Assembly: GCA_900541185.1 (NCBI GenBank)
Contig: UQIQ01000027.1
Coordinates: forward strand, 1-27,312
Length of the DNA: 27,312 nucleotides
Direction of reading: 5' to 3'
From: an uncultured Collinsella sp.
GTDB lineage: Bacteria > Actinomycetota > Coriobacteriia > Coriobacteriales > Coriobacteriaceae
Positions 9,401-16,436 of the stretch are shown piece after piece. The position numbers were made by a program, and so were the translations under genes. The notes below the pieces were generated by a model. The model was not told the origin of the DNA. It made no database searches and worked only from the letters and a program-made list of their open reading frames with translations. Positions within the stretch are counted from its first letter, which is position 1. The number at the start of each line of letters is the position of its first letter.

Positions 9401-12400
9401 CCCGATGCCCGAGCGCACGACCGCAACCAACGACGCGGCCGGCAAGGTCGACTTTGGCAAGATCACCTTTACGCTCGACGCCCTCAACAAGGTTCTGGGT
9501 GAGAAGCCCGAAAAGCGCGAGCACACCTTTACCTACACCGTGACCGAGTCCGGCGAGGTAGCCGGCGTGACTAACGACGCCAAGCCTTCGCGCACGGTGT
9601 CCTTTACCGTGACCGATAACGGCAAGGGCAATCTGAGCGTGTCCCGTAAGCCGGACGGCAACGCGGCCTTCACGTTCACCAATACCTATAGCGTGACGCC
9701 TGTCGCGACGCGCGTCACCGACGAAATCACCGCGACCAAGCGCCTGACCGGGCGCGACCTCAAGGACGGCGAGTTTGGCTTTGAGCTCGTCAAGGGCGAG
9801 GGCAAGGACGCCCAGGTTGTTGCTACCGGCACCAACGACGCCAGCGGCAAGATCACGATGAGTCCCATCGAATACGACAAGCCCGGAACGCACACTTACA
9901 CGCTGCGCGAGGTCAAGGGTAATACTGGCGGCATCACCTACAGTACCGCCGAGTACACCATCGTGACCACCATCACCGACAAGGGTGACGGCACGCTCGA
10001 GGCGAAGCATGAGCTGAAGGGCGACGCCGAGAAGGCCGAGTTCACCAACTCTTACAAGCCTGGTTCCAAGGACTCCAGCGTCACCGACCAGATCACCGCG
10101 AAGAAGGTCCTGACCGGGCGCGAGCTTGGCCTTGTGGCCGGCGAGTTCCGCTTTGAGCTCGTCGAAGGTAACGTTGTTGCCGCTACCGGCACCAACAATG
10201 CCGACGGCAAGATCGTGATGGACCCCGTCACGTACACCGAGGCCGGCGAACACACCTACACGCTGCGCGAGACCAAGGCCGGCGCCACCGAGAACGGCAT
10301 TACCTACAGCACCGCCCAATACACCATTGTGACTACGGTTACGGACAACGGCGACGGCACCCTCAGCGTCGAGCACAAACTGCAGAACGCCGAGGAGGCG
10401 ACCTTCGAGAATGTCTACAACGTGACCCCCAAGAACTCCAGCGTTACCGACCAGATTGTCGCGACCAAGCGCCTGACCGGACGCGACCTCAAGGAAGGTG
10501 AGTTCTCCTTCGAGCTCGTCGAGGGCGAGGGCAAGGACACCAAGGTCGTCGCCACCGGCAAGAACGCTGCTGACGGCAAGATCACGATGAGCCCCATCGA
10601 GTACACCGAGGCCGGCAAGCACACCTACACGCTGCGCGAGGTTGCAGGCGCCGAGGGCAACGGCATCACCTACGATGGCAAGACTTACACCATCGAGACG
10701 ACCATCACCGACAACGGCAAGGGCAAGCTCGAGGCGAAGCACAAGCTGAAGGACGCCGACGAGGCGAAGTTCAACAACAGCTACAAGCCGAACCCCGACG
10801 AGTTCAGTGTCACCGACCAGATTGTCGCGACCAAGCGCCTGACCGGACGCGACCTCAAGGACGGCGAGTTCTCCTTCGAGCTCGTCGAGGGCGAGGGCAA
10901 GGACGCCAAGGTCGTCGCCACCGGCACCAACGACGCCAAGGGCAACATCTCGATGGGTGCCGTGAAGTACGACAAGCCCGGCAAGCACACCTACACGCTG
11001 CGCGAGGCCAGGGGCGGAACCACTAGCAAGGGCATTACCTACAGCGATGCCAAGTACACCATCGAGACCATCATCACGGACAACGGCGACGGCACGCTCA
11101 AGGCCGAGCATGTCCTGAAGGGCGACAAGCCCGCCGAGTTCACCAACGCCTACAGCGTAACCCCGCTCGATGCAGACCTCGACTTTGGCCTGAGCAAGGC
11201 CATCGACGGTCGCGAGTGGACGGATGGGGACGAGTTCAGCTTTACCATCACCGCTCCCGACGGCACCCCGCTGCCCAATCCTGCAACCGTAACCGTGAGC
11301 AAGCGCGACGCGAAGGACGGCATCGCCGCCATCAAGTTCGGCAAGATTCACTACACGGCTGCCGGAACCTACAAGTACGAGATCCGCGAGAACGCGGGCA
11401 GCACGGTCGGCATGACGTATGACGCCCATGTCGCGACCGCCGAAGTAACCGTGACCGAGGACGCCGACGGTACCCTGACCGCCAATGTCACCAAGAAGGA
11501 AAACGGACGCTTCACCAACACGTACCGCACTGAGCTTAACTACACCGCGGCCGGCGGCCTCAAGCTCAGCAAGAGCCTCTCCGGACGTCCTATGACCGAG
11601 GGTCAGTTCACGTTTACCGTGACGCCTGCCGACGAGGCCTCGGCCAACGCGCTTGGCCTGCTGCCCGGAGCCAACAACTTCAAGTCCCCTGCGACGGCAG
11701 AGGCAACGGTCGGCCTGATCGACATCCTGGCTGGCCATGAGGTCAAGTTTACGCAGGCTGACGCCGGCAAGACCTTCACGTACACCGTAGCCGAGAATAA
11801 TGATGGCAAGCCCGGTTACACCTACGACGACGCCGTGCGTACCGTGACGATCGCCGTCGCCGATGACGGTGCCGGTACGCTTACCGCCACGACGACCGTC
11901 TCCGGCGGTCCCGAGGGTACGCATACGACGGTCCACAAGAGCGGTGAGAACAAGGTCGAGAGTGCCCTGGTTCCGTTCCACAACAGCTACAGCGCTACGA
12001 CCAATACGCCTGGTGGTACCGCTGCTCAGGTTGTCGCCACCAAGACCCTGACCGGTCGTCCGATGGCCGACGGCGAGTTCTGGTTCGGCATTGCCTATCA
12101 GGGCGAGCTTGTGGGCTACGAAAACCTCAAGCCTAATATCGGCGGGCATGTGAGCTTTGATGCGCTGCACTACGACACCGAGATGCTTGCCAATCTTGAG
12201 GCGGCTGGGCTTGCCCATCGTACCGACAAGGACGGTAAGCTCGCTTGGACCATTAACTACACGGCCTACGAAGATTTATTCGGGCTGCCGAATGGCGTTT
12301 CCGCTACAACGTGGAGCTTTGGCTTTAAGGTTATCGTTGTCGACAACGGTGACGGTACCCTGACGGCAACGGTCGACTACGGTGGCGTCGAGCCCTTGTT

Positions 12401-13859
12401 CGAAAACGTCTACGGCGCCGAGGCCGTGGATGCCGCACTCATCGGCACCAAGAAGCTCCAGGCAGCCGAGGGCCTGGCCCCGGCCGACATCGCGGGTAAG
12501 TTTACCTTTACCGTGACCGCTGACGAGGCGGGTGCCCCGATGCCCGAGCGCACGACCGCAACCAACGACGCGGCCGGCAACGTGGACTTTGGCAAGATCC
12601 ACTTTACGCTCGAGGACCTCAACCGCGCCCTGGGCGTGACGGACGATGCGACCGATAAGGCCGAGGCAGACGAAGCTGACGAGGCTGAGGCCGACGAGGC
12701 AGAGGCTGAAGAGGCCGACGCCGACGCTGATGCCAACGCCGACGAGCCCAGCGACGAGTCCGAGCCCGCAGATCCCGCTGCCCCGCGCTCGCACACCTTT
12801 ACCTACACGGTGGCCGAGTCCGGTAGCGCCCCTGGCGTGACCAACGACACCAACGCCACGCGCAAGGTTTCCTACACCGTGACCGATGACGGTGCCGGAC
12901 ATCTGATCGTCAAGCGCGACGGCGGCGACGGTGCGGCCTTTACGTTCACCAACACGTACGGCGTGGCACCTACCGATTCTTCCGTGACCGATCAGGTCAA
13001 GACGGTTAAGCGTCTGACCGGCCGCGACCTTGCAGCTGGCGAGTTCACGTTTGAGCTGCTCGAGGACGGTGTGGTTGTCGCTAGCGGTACCAACGACGTC
13101 AACGGTAACGTTACGCTGAGCCCGATCCGCTACGAGGCACCCGGCACGCACACGTACATGCTGCGCGAGGCTTGCCCCAACGCGCTCGGCCTGTACAAGG
13201 GCGTCACCTATGACGGCACGACCTACACCGTCGTGACCACCGTCTCCGACAACGGCGACGGCACGCTGACCGCGACGCACAAGCTCGAGGGAACCACCGA
13301 GTCGGCTGGCTTTACCAACAAGTATCACGCCATGCCTACGCAGGTTTCCATCGGCGCGGTCAAGGTGCTCGAGGGACGCGAGCTCAAGAAGGACGAGTTT
13401 AGCTTTAAGCTCGTTGGCGAGGACATCGAGTCCACCGTCACCAACGATGCCGACGGCAAGATCAACTTCGACAAGTTCGAGTACGACGAGCCTGGTACGT
13501 ACGTCTACACCATCAGCGAGGTCAAGGGCGACGAGGCCGGTATGACCTACGACAAGTCCGTCTTTACCGCGACCGTCAACGTGGCCGATGACGGCGAGGG
13601 TAACCTCAAGGCGAATGTCGCCTTTGCCAAGGGCGATAAGAGCGTCGAGGGTATCGTGTTCAACAACACGTACAAGAAGCCCGAGACGCCCGTGCCGACG
13701 CCCGATCCCGGCACGCCCAAGACCGTGACGAACATCGTCAAGACGGTCAAGGGTTTCCTGCCCACCACAGGCGACCAGCAGGCTGCCGCTCTGCTTATGG
13801 CATTTGTCATCGCCATGGCCGGTGTCGGTGCCCTGGTCTGGGGTATCCGTAAGCGTTAG
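6429..13859 (+). CDS. Giant LPXTG surface adhesin with VWA and about 13 pilin-type isopeptide domains
   Basis: A 2476-residue cell-wall protein. A signal peptide covers residues 1 to about 32 (hydrophobic LLAVILAVVLVLPAAAFA). A VWA domain at about 115-365 has a complete MIDAS: DASGS at D122-S126, a threonine in PAGATRAD and an aspartate in FFTDGTP. A linker domain runs to about 690. Some 13 domains of about 120 residues follow, of the FctA/Spy0128 type (streptococcal pilin isopeptide linkage). Each typically has a lysine in TKRLTGRD, a glutamate in LREV and an asparagine in FTNxY, the residues that form internal isopeptide bonds. A Pro-rich spacer, LPTTG (2444-2448), a membrane helix and the tail RKR complete a sortase signal. 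The start has AGAAGGGAG upstream. The role is probably adhesion, like pilus-tip VWA proteins. No sortase or pilin partner is in the window; it is transcribed alone. Confidence 0.93.
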   Translation: MGKYTRGLLAVILAVVLVLPAAAFAMLPEANARSSTGMDGPTVSGPTVVDPDTSGRWEKWAAGHSGNKVTTQNVGRIWTDKTVEATGENEESDFLTTLSAMSSTSNSTVTVTTPLDIVMVLDASGSMNDPMGGGDSTKRIDALKNAAKSFIDTIAKQNEGIEGVDRQHKVAIVKFAGNETDKVGNDTYRSGGHSYNYSQTMQGLTACAVGGAKSLKGTIDSIKPAGATRADYGMKQAEKNIKTSGRADAKKIVVFFTDGTPTSFSDFDSKVANDAVTAAKNMKDGGATVYTIGIFDGANPKASVQESKTSQENKFMQAVSSNYPNATAWNTHGTRAKNSDFYKSATNADELKKVFDDISKAITSEPPHPTKIDKGYDANKSGYITFTDELGDFMQVDGFTEVVINGTSFTKPNKMVNKETNTDTYEFAGKAKDLLITVQRADEKNPQKGDVVTVSIPASLIPQSHFKNEDGKLSVDSAQPIRVKYASSVKSAALDNLFTPEKVTGLKDYIEHNTTVVDRTNTVNFYANKWNGGGLGDTVANFEPADTNRYYYFQKQTPIYTDEECTKPAKGSLTADGKYYYKDEFEEQGENGEAKSATAVIEFIGGDAAKFDGAIVPDENGNLVFTVGTARLAFIDELHTTKESVGGNNTHTASDVLNPKWNNTSAKATATHVNSYLGNNGKISYKYDMTPAKVDTKASFGLTKVLKGRAWTKEDAFEFELTSESNAPMPESATEPVTVSVTNNDPNEVKAAINFGTIEYKAPGTYVYKVSEKNAGTTVDGVAYSKNVAKITVTVTPNKKGELSADVKVTWSEAGENEFKNVYTAEPVESSVTDKIDVTKSLTGHDLAAGEFSFELLEVVDKEDKPVETVKNDASGKVAFKAIKYTEIGQHTYKLHEVKGNAGGIAYDETVYTIVTTISDNGKGQLVATHELKDVKDAKDVKSIEFKNAYNATAAEASLVGKKNLQVPDGLTPADIAGKFTFTVTPDEADAPMPERTTATNDAAGKVDFGKITFTLDALNKVLGEKPEKREHTFTYTVTESGEVAGVTNDAKPSRTVSFTVTDNGKGNLSVSRKPDGNAAFTFTNTYSVTPVATRVTDEITATKRLTGRDLKDGEFGFELVKGEGKDAQVVATGTNDASGKITMSPIEYDKPGTHTYTLREVKGNTGGITYSTAEYTIVTTITDKGDGTLEAKHELKGDAEKAEFTNSYKPGSKDSSVTDQITAKKVLTGRELGLVAGEFRFELVEGNVVAATGTNNADGKIVMDPVTYTEAGEHTYTLRETKAGATENGITYSTAQYTIVTTVTDNGDGTLSVEHKLQNAEEATFENVYNVTPKNSSVTDQIVATKRLTGRDLKEGEFSFELVEGEGKDTKVVATGKNAADGKITMSPIEYTEAGKHTYTLREVAGAEGNGITYDGKTYTIETTITDNGKGKLEAKHKLKDADEAKFNNSYKPNPDEFSVTDQIVATKRLTGRDLKDGEFSFELVEGEGKDAKVVATGTNDAKGNISMGAVKYDKPGKHTYTLREARGGTTSKGITYSDAKYTIETIITDNGDGTLKAEHVLKGDKPAEFTNAYSVTPLDADLDFGLSKAIDGREWTDGDEFSFTITAPDGTPLPNPATVTVSKRDAKDGIAAIKFGKIHYTAAGTYKYEIRENAGSTVGMTYDAHVATAEVTVTEDADGTLTANVTKKENGRFTNTYRTELNYTAAGGLKLSKSLSGRPMTEGQFTFTVTPADEASANALGLLPGANNFKSPATAEATVGLIDILAGHEVKFTQADAGKTFTYTVAENNDGKPGYTYDDAVRTVTIAVADDGAGTLTATTTVSGGPEGTHTTVHKSGENKVESALVPFHNSYSATTNTPGGTAAQVVATKTLTGRPMADGEFWFGIAYQGELVGYENLKPNIGGHVSFDALHYDTEMLANLEAAGLAHRTDKDGKLAWTINYTAYEDLFGLPNGVSATTWSFGFKVIVVDNGDGTLTATVDYGGVEPLFENVYGAEAVDAALIGTKKLQAAEGLAPADIAGKFTFTVTADEAGAPMPERTTATNDAAGNVDFGKIHFTLEDLNRALGVTDDATDKAEADEADEAEADEAEAEEADADADANADEPSDESEPADPAAPRSHTFTYTVAESGSAPGVTNDTNATRKVSYTVTDDGAGHLIVKRDGGDGAAFTFTNTYGVAPTDSSVTDQVKTVKRLTGRDLAAGEFTFELLEDGVVVASGTNDVNGNVTLSPIRYEAPGTHTYMLREACPNALGLYKGVTYDGTTYTVVTTVSDNGDGTLTATHKLEGTTESAGFTNKYHAMPTQVSIGAVKVLEGRELKKDEFSFKLVGEDIESTVTNDADGKINFDKFEYDEPGTYVYTISEVKGDEAGMTYDKSVFTATVNVADDGEGNLKANVAFAKGDKSVEGIVFNNTYKKPETPVPTPDPGTPKTVTNIVKTVKGFLPTTGDQQAAALLMAFVIAMAGVGALVWGIRKR
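10443..10926 (+). repeat. Near-identical DNA in adjacent domains 6 and 7
   Basis: A segment starting at 10443 recurs at 10809, a period of 366 bp. A run of 50 bases (10446-10495 and 10812-10861) is identical, and only about three bases differ over roughly 115 bases. Other domain pairs are much less alike at the DNA level, so this looks like a recent duplication or gene conversion within the gene. Confidence 0.75.
12654..12787 (+). repeat. Acidic Asp/Glu/Ala-rich insert inside domain 11
   Basis: Codons from about residue 2076 encode an Ala-Glu-Asp repeat (DEADEAEADEAEAEEADADA and following) built from GAG/GAC/GCC-type triplets. It interrupts a domain that otherwise closely matches domain 3 at the loop between the FTLEDLN helix and the SHTFTYTV strand. 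The triplet-like DNA suggests slippage-prone expansion. Confidence 0.75.
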
Positions 13860-13872
13860 GCACGCTGGTAGC

Positions 13873-13896
13873 GCCCGGGGCCAAAAGGCCCCGGGC
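13873..13896 (+). terminator. Hairpin directly after the adhesin gene
   Basis: A perfect 10-bp stem, GCCCGGGGCC with GGCCCCGGGC, and an AAAA loop, 13 nt after the stop codon. There is no T-run; it precedes a canonical terminator. Confidence 0.65.
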
Positions 13897-13939
13897 GGCC
13901 GGCGGGGAGCCAGAAATGTAGCCCCCACCCCACCCCCAG

Positions 13940-13980
13940 CCGCCACGGAGGCATCTCCCTCCTCCGTGGCGGCATTTTTG
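13940..13980 (+). terminator. Rho-independent terminator of the adhesin gene
   Basis: A 12-bp stem, CCGCCACGGAGG (13940-13951) with CCTCCGTGGCGG (13961-13972), with a 9-nt loop and a following CATTTTTG. This is a textbook intrinsic terminator on the plus strand. Confidence 0.9.
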
Positions 13981-13998
13981 TGTGTGGGGGAGGTGGGT

Positions 13999-14162
13999 GC
14001 GCCACGAAATCGGCCCATCTACTACGTTTGGCCCCTTACCTCCAACCATGCCAAAAAACGCCAAAACATAACCGCAGGTAGAACGCCTGCGGTTATGCTC
14101 AAAACGAAGGTATGGTCAGGGGTGTCGAGTCAAACGTAGTAGATGGGCCGGTTTCGTGGCGC
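13999..14162 (+). repeat. Long structured palindromic element, copy 2
   Basis: Outer arms 13999-14030 and 14131-14162 form a 32-bp stem with a single T-G pair (T14010 with G14151). The middle stem is CCATGCC (14046-14052) with GGTATGG (14109-14115), again with one G-U pair. The apical stem CATAACCGCAGG with CCTGCGGTTATG is a perfect 12 bp around the loop TAGAACG and contains the shared core at 14070-14082. The outer-arm sequence is unrelated to copies 1 and 3, yet fully paired. Confidence 0.8.
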
Positions 14163-14194
14163 GCGGTTCCGGCTGATCCCTTGGGGGCGGAGGA

Positions 14195-14210
14195 AAACGG
14201 ATCATTTTGG
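14195..14210 (+). repeat. 16-nt module shared with 6238-6253
   Basis: This is the second exact copy of AAACGGATCATTTTGG, in the same orientation as the first, lying between palindrome copies 2 and 3. Confidence 0.65.
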
Positions 14211-14253
14211 TCCCGTGAGGCTGGCGGAGGCACTCGTGCAGGGCCGCCCGAAC

Positions 14254-14405
14254 AAAACTATGCCGGTTTACGGGGCTGAGTTACGAGTCTCCAACCATGC
14301 CGATATTCGTGAAAATAAAACCGCAGGTAGACGAGCCGTCATTTTGCAGAAAACGCGGGTATGGATGGGGGTCCTGAGTTTGGCCCCGTAAACCGGCATA
14401 GTTTT
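14254..14405 (+). repeat. Long structured palindromic element, copy 3
   Basis: Outer arms 14254-14276 and 14383-14405 form a perfect 23-bp stem nearly the same as copy 1, with compensatory differences. The middle stem is CCATGCC (14295-14301) with GGTATGG (14358-14364), including one G-U pair. The shared core AACCGCAGGTAGA is at 14319-14331. The apical stem is poorly conserved in this copy. Confidence 0.8.
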
Positions 14406-14466
14406 GAAATGGCCTTAAATCGGTAGCAGCCATTTTGCTATGCCGGAACGGTCGGTCTTCGGGCAA

Positions 14467-15096
14467 CTACCCTCGCAGGTAGGCGATAGCGATCTGCGTG
14501 CGGTTGCGCAGGCCCATCTTTGCCAGGATTGAGCTGATGTGGTTGCGCACGGTGCCTTCGCCCATGTAGGCGGTGGCGGCGATCTCTTTGTTGTCGAGGC
14601 CGCGGGCGATGAGTTCGGCGACTTCGAACTCGCGGTCGGTCAGGCTGGCGAAGGCTGCGGGCCGGCGGGGCGTGCCCGCCTCGACGTCCGTTCCGTCAAA
14701 ATCGATGTCCTCGATCGCCTTGCCCTCGAGCACGCGCTTGCCAGCCATGACCTGCGCCAACGCTGGTGGAATGGCGGCGACATCGGTTTTAATCAGGTAG
14801 CCGCGGGCGCCCAGTTTAAGCGCCGACACAATGTACTCGTCATCCGAGAATGTCGTCAAAAACACCACGCGTGCCGTGGGTTCGTGCTCAAGGATCTCGC
14901 GTGCCGCCGATAGGCCGTCGCGTTCCGGCATCTGAATGTCGAGCAGCGCGATATCGGGTGCGTGTTCGGCATAGAGCGAAACCGCGTCGTTGCCGTTGGC
15001 GCCGGTACCCACTACCTCGATCTGCGGCTGGGCGCCCAGGATAATCTTGAGCGAATCGACCACTAAGCGGTCGTCGTCGACAACGATGAGCCTCAT
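14467..15096 (-). CDS. NarL/LuxR-family response regulator
   Basis: A 209-residue two-component response regulator. The receiver domain (residues 1 to about 120) has the acidic cluster D7-D9, the phosphoacceptor D53 in ALLDIQMPERDG, the switch threonine in FLTTFSDDEY and the conserved lysine in GYLIKTD. A LuxR-type helix-turn-helix occupies about 143-205 (LTDREFEVAELIARGLDNKEIA then GTVRNHISSILAKMG). The start codon overlaps the end of the upstream sensor kinase gene by 4 nt (ATGA-type overlap), so the pair is translationally coupled. The divergent ABC exporter operon next door is the likely target, as is common for NarL-type systems that sense envelope stress or peptides. Confidence 0.93.
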   Translation of the reverse strand: MRLIVVDDDRLVVDSLKIILGAQPQIEVVGTGANGNDAVSLYAEHAPDIALLDIQMPERDGLSAAREILEHEPTARVVFLTTFSDDEYIVSALKLGARGYLIKTDVAAIPPALAQVMAGKRVLEGKAIEDIDFDGTDVEAGTPRRPAAFASLTDREFEVAELIARGLDNKEIAATAYMGEGTVRNHISSILAKMGLRNRTQIAIAYLRG

Positions 15097-16238
15097 CGGT
15101 CCTCATCTCCTTGCTGTTTGGGGACGGTGGCAAACACGCGCCAGCCGGGGGCGCCGGCGCGCAGGCCGGCGGTGAAGGTTCCGCCAAGCGCCTCGACGCG
15201 CTCGCGCATGGAGGCGAGCCCCATGCCTTCTACGACGTTGCTGCTGCTCGCCGGGGTCGCGTCCGCGCCATCATCGGTAACGATGAGCTGGTAAAACGAC
15301 GGATGCTCCATGCATCGTACGGTGACGGTCTGGGCGCAAGCGTGGCGCATGGCGTTGGAAAGCGCCTCGCGCAGCACCGCCGCAAAGCAGTTGGCGACGT
15401 TGGCGGGTGCATGCTCGGCCAAAACTTCAAGCTCAATCTGCGGGCCGCCGTCCGAGCGCGCGCCTTCAACAATGCGTTCGAGCTGCACGGAAAGGTCGAC
15501 GGCGTTGTCGTTGAGCGCGTGGACGCTGGTGCGCACAAGCTGGAGCGCCTCGTCAACCGTGCGTTTGACGTCGGCGAAATCGGCGGCGACGCCGGGCTCG
15601 TCGGCGTGGACCACGCGCAAGGCTTCGGCCTGCAGTGAGGCACGCGTGAGCTGGTGCCCGACGTTATCGTGGATCTCGCGCGCGATGCGGGCGCGTTCGG
15701 CGAGCGTCGCGAGCTCGACTTCGTAGTCCTGGCGATCGGCAAGATCACGGTTGCGCGCCTCGAGCGCGAGGGCTCGTTCCTGCAGTTCGTCGCGGGTACG
15801 GCGCATGCGCTGCTGCTCGCGCTCCAGCTGGGCGGTACGTAGCGATAGCAAGGTGGCGGCAACCGAAAGGATGGCGGTCAGCAGAAGCGTTCGGGCGGTG
15901 AGCGCGTCGGTGCGAAGGTCCACGACGAGCGCAAGGGCAAAGACGGAGCCAATGCCCAGCGCGACCCAGGCGTGCTCACGGCGCACGCGCCGCGCGATGT
16001 CATAGAGAGCGAGAGGCGCAAACGGCACAAACGGCGGTATGAAGACGGCCGCGATGATGTAGACGTAGCTCGCGGCCTCGCTTGCGCGGCGCGCGTGTTC
16101 CTCCTGTGCGACCTCGGCCAGCGAGGTGGCAATAACGCCAAGGCAAAACGCCGCGACCATGCGGGCATCCACAGCAAGACCCATGGCGGCCGCAATACAG
16201 CACGCCAGCACGATCGATTTGTCGAAAAGCCTGTTCAT
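15093..16238 (-). CDS. Membrane sensor histidine kinase (HisKA_3/NarX-DesK type)
   Basis: A 381-residue kinase from the start chosen at 16238; the frame is open back to 16361, but the extra 41 residues are Arg/Cys-rich and unlike a membrane N-terminus. About five membrane helices fill residues 1-140, followed by a coiled coil (LEREQQRMRRTRDELQERAL). The dimerisation/phosphotransfer domain has H190 in ARIAREIHDNVGH. A HATPase_c domain follows, with an N-box-like EALSNAMRHA and the glycine-rich VVEGMGLASMRERVEALGG. There is almost no extracytoplasmic domain, so it probably senses within the membrane or with the adjacent transporter. The chosen ATG has no ribosome site but a TACAAT box 6 nt upstream, suggesting a leaderless transcript. 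Confidence 0.9.
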   Translation of the reverse strand: MNRLFDKSIVLACCIAAAMGLAVDARMVAAFCLGVIATSLAEVAQEEHARRASEAASYVYIIAAVFIPPFVPFAPLALYDIARRVRREHAWVALGIGSVFALALVVDLRTDALTARTLLLTAILSVAATLLSLRTAQLEREQQRMRRTRDELQERALALEARNRDLADRQDYEVELATLAERARIAREIHDNVGHQLTRASLQAEALRVVHADEPGVAADFADVKRTVDEALQLVRTSVHALNDNAVDLSVQLERIVEGARSDGGPQIELEVLAEHAPANVANCFAAVLREALSNAMRHACAQTVTVRCMEHPSFYQLIVTDDGADATPASSSNVVEGMGLASMRERVEALGGTFTAGLRAGAPGWRVFATVPKQQGDEDR

Positions 16239-16250
16239 ACGGGTATTGTA
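16239..16250 (-). promoter_or_regulatory. Candidate -10 box for a leaderless kinase-regulator transcript
   Basis: On the minus strand TACAAT (16245-16250) lies 6 nt before the kinase ATG, so transcription would begin at or next to the start codon. Leaderless mRNAs are common in Actinobacteria. No clear -35 box is seen. Confidence 0.4.
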
Positions 16251-16436
16251 CGCGAAGCCGCGCATGGTGGAGGGGCCGCCTGCGCAACCGTGACATTCCT
16301 CCCGCGCAGCAAAGCGGGGGCGTCGGCAGGCCGCACGACAAAGACCCCGCACTCGTGACAAAGCTCACTGGTGCGCGCCGGCGGCTCCTGCGATGATGCA
16401 ATCGTACCGGGCCGCAATCAACGGAAGGGCCGCCTC

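Larger units (their letters stand above)
8496..13683 (+). repeat. Tandem isopeptide-domain array in the adhesin gene
   Basis: Thirteen degenerate repeat units of 350-550 bp can be marked by their closing FxNxY codons. Approximate units are 8496-8909, 8910-9287, 9288-9695, 9696-10060, 10061-10427, 10428-10793, 10794-11160, 11161-11530, 11531-12000, 12001-12422, 12423-12967, 12968-13329 and 13330-13683. Units 4, 5, 6, 7 and 12 are most alike (SVTDQI...LTGRDL). Units 1, 8 and 13 belong to a second type; units 3 and 11 to a third, marked by APMPERTTATNDAAG. Confidence 0.85.

Noticed and set aside
7347..12218. A 1623-codon open frame on the minus strand opposite the adhesin gene
   Set aside because: It is a shadow of repetitive high-GC coding sequence. 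The plus-strand protein has clear domains, signal peptide and sorting signal; the minus frame is a low-complexity repeat of the antisense codons with no recognisable domain.
8496..13683. Possible CRISPR or satellite-like array
   Set aside because: The periodicity is that of degenerate protein domains in one continuous frame, with no short identical repeats separated by unique spacers.
12276..14018. A 580-codon minus-strand frame across the adhesin 3' end and terminators
   Set aside because: It runs through the stop, two terminator hairpins and part of a palindromic element, and is antisense to strongly supported coding sequence.
14143..14391. Plus-strand 82-codon frame spanning palindrome copy 3
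   Set aside because: There is no ribosome site, no counterpart in the other copies, and it lies wholly in repeat sequence.
16239..16361. N-terminal extension of the sensor kinase
   Set aside because: The 41 extra residues are Arg/Cys/Gly-rich, there is no ribosome site at 16361, and the membrane domain starts cleanly at the ATG at 16238.
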